Positions 63,732 to 64,000 of a stretch of DNA of 64,000 nt are shown here, one piece after another. Under the pieces are notes generated by a model that had not been told where the DNA came from, ran no database searches, and saw nothing but the letters and a program-made list of their open reading frames with translations. This DNA is from Roseibium polysiphoniae (lineage in GTDB: Bacteria; Pseudomonadota; Alphaproteobacteria; Rhizobiales; Stappiaceae). The stretch covers positions 496,001 through 560,000 of the forward strand of contig NZ_JACYXJ010000001.1 of NCBI RefSeq assembly GCF_014842925.1. Direction: 5' to 3'. Every line of letters starts with the position of its first letter. The first letter of the stretch is position 1. A program made the translations under genes and the position numbers.

Positions 63732-64000
63732 ATGTCAGCATTTCCTGACAGGGCAAAAGTCGTCATCGTCGGTCTTGGTGGCATCGTCGGCGCGTCCGTC
63801 GCACACCATCTGATCGAACGCGGTTGGGATGACATCGTCGGCATCGATAAGTCCGGCATCCCGACTGACATCGGCTCGACGGCCCACGCCTCAGACTTTT
63901 GCTACACGACAAGCCATGACTATCTCTCCGTCTGGACAACGCAGTACTCCATCGATTTCTTCGAAAAAATGGGACACTACGCACGCGTTGGCGGTCTCGA
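63732..64000 (+). CDS. FAD-dependent oxidoreductase (DAO; dimethylglycine/sarcosine-dehydrogenase type), 3'-truncated by window
   Basis: The first about 89 residues of a flavoprotein: MSAFPDRAKVVIVGLGGIVGASVAHHLIERG, with the GxGxxG FAD-binding motif at 14-19, followed by DIVGIDKSGIPTDIGSTAHAS, a motif typical of the dimethylglycine/sarcosine dehydrogenase branch. AAAAGGA lies eight bases before ATG. The rest of the gene is off the window; members of this branch often carry C-terminal GcvT-type tetrahydrofolate domains. Its divergent neighbour is a MttB-family methyltransferase, so a methylated-amine breakdown pathway feeding one-carbon units is plausible. Confidence 0.87.
   Translation, partial: MSAFPDRAKVVIVGLGGIVGASVAHHLIERGWDDIVGIDKSGIPTDIGSTAHASDFCYTTSHDYLSVWTTQYSIDFFEKMGHYARVGGL

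Overview
The window looks like chromosomal DNA of a marine-type alphaproteobacterium of the Hyphomicrobiales. A Stappiaceae relative such as Roseibium, Labrenzia or Stappia is my best guess, from overall gene content and high-GC codon use rather than any marker gene. Most of it is dense, high-GC coding sequence with well-formed operons. A few AT-richer islands stand out: about 2.07-3.7 kb, 11.8-12.4 kb, 22.3-23.6 kb and the stretch upstream of the polyketide synthase near 61.4-61.8 kb.

Layout. 1-1.2 kb: 3' part of a TRAP transporter large permease. 2.0-4.3 kb: a small accessory patch (DUF2971 protein and HEPN-like protein, convergent) beside a tRNA-Pro. 4.3-14.9 kb: a secreted-polysaccharide locus with Wzy-like polymerase, WcaJ-type initiating transferase, GT4, Wza/GumB-type exporter, Wzc/GumC-type co-polymerase, FemAB-like acyltransferase and polysaccharide deacetylase. 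Its gene set is that of the holdfast/unipolar adhesin loci of Caulobacter and Agrobacterium. 15-19.3 kb: heme A synthase, a cold-shock protein, and a divergent TetR/MFS efflux pair with a palindromic operator. 19.4-23.6 kb: a DUF1989 protein, two small secreted proteins, an intergenic repeat element and a DUF6161 membrane protein. 23.7-27.3 kb: class I fumarase and a YceI-cytochrome b561-YceI operon with an FNR-type box upstream. 27.7-32.5 kb: glycerophosphodiesterase, then a FecR-domain protein paired with a CHASE2/GGDEF-like/EAL protein. 32.6-36.7 kb: succinate-semialdehyde-type dehydrogenase divergent from a coupled Ldh2-YeiH pair, and an XRE regulator. 36.9-45.8 kb: TamB-TamA, FolD and an AGE-family epimerase.

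46.0-61.4 kb is the most distinctive region. It is a group-2-type capsule (K-antigen) locus resembling the rhizobial rkp-1 region: a KpsD/Wza-like lipoprotein, two tandem KpsS-like Kdo transferases, a KpsC-like protein with only one recognisable Kdo-transferase module, and an RkpH-like reductase on the + strand. These converge on a RkpA-like 2536-residue reducing polyketide synthase and a RkpG-like PLP acyltransferase on the - strand. The likely division of labour is that RkpA/G/H make an unusual lipid and KpsS/KpsC build the Kdo linker that anchors the capsule, but the lipid's identity is unknown. 61.9-64 kb: a MttB-family methyltransferase divergent from the start of a FAD-dependent oxidoreductase that runs off the window.

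No CRISPR array, rRNA, insertion sequence or recombinase gene was seen.
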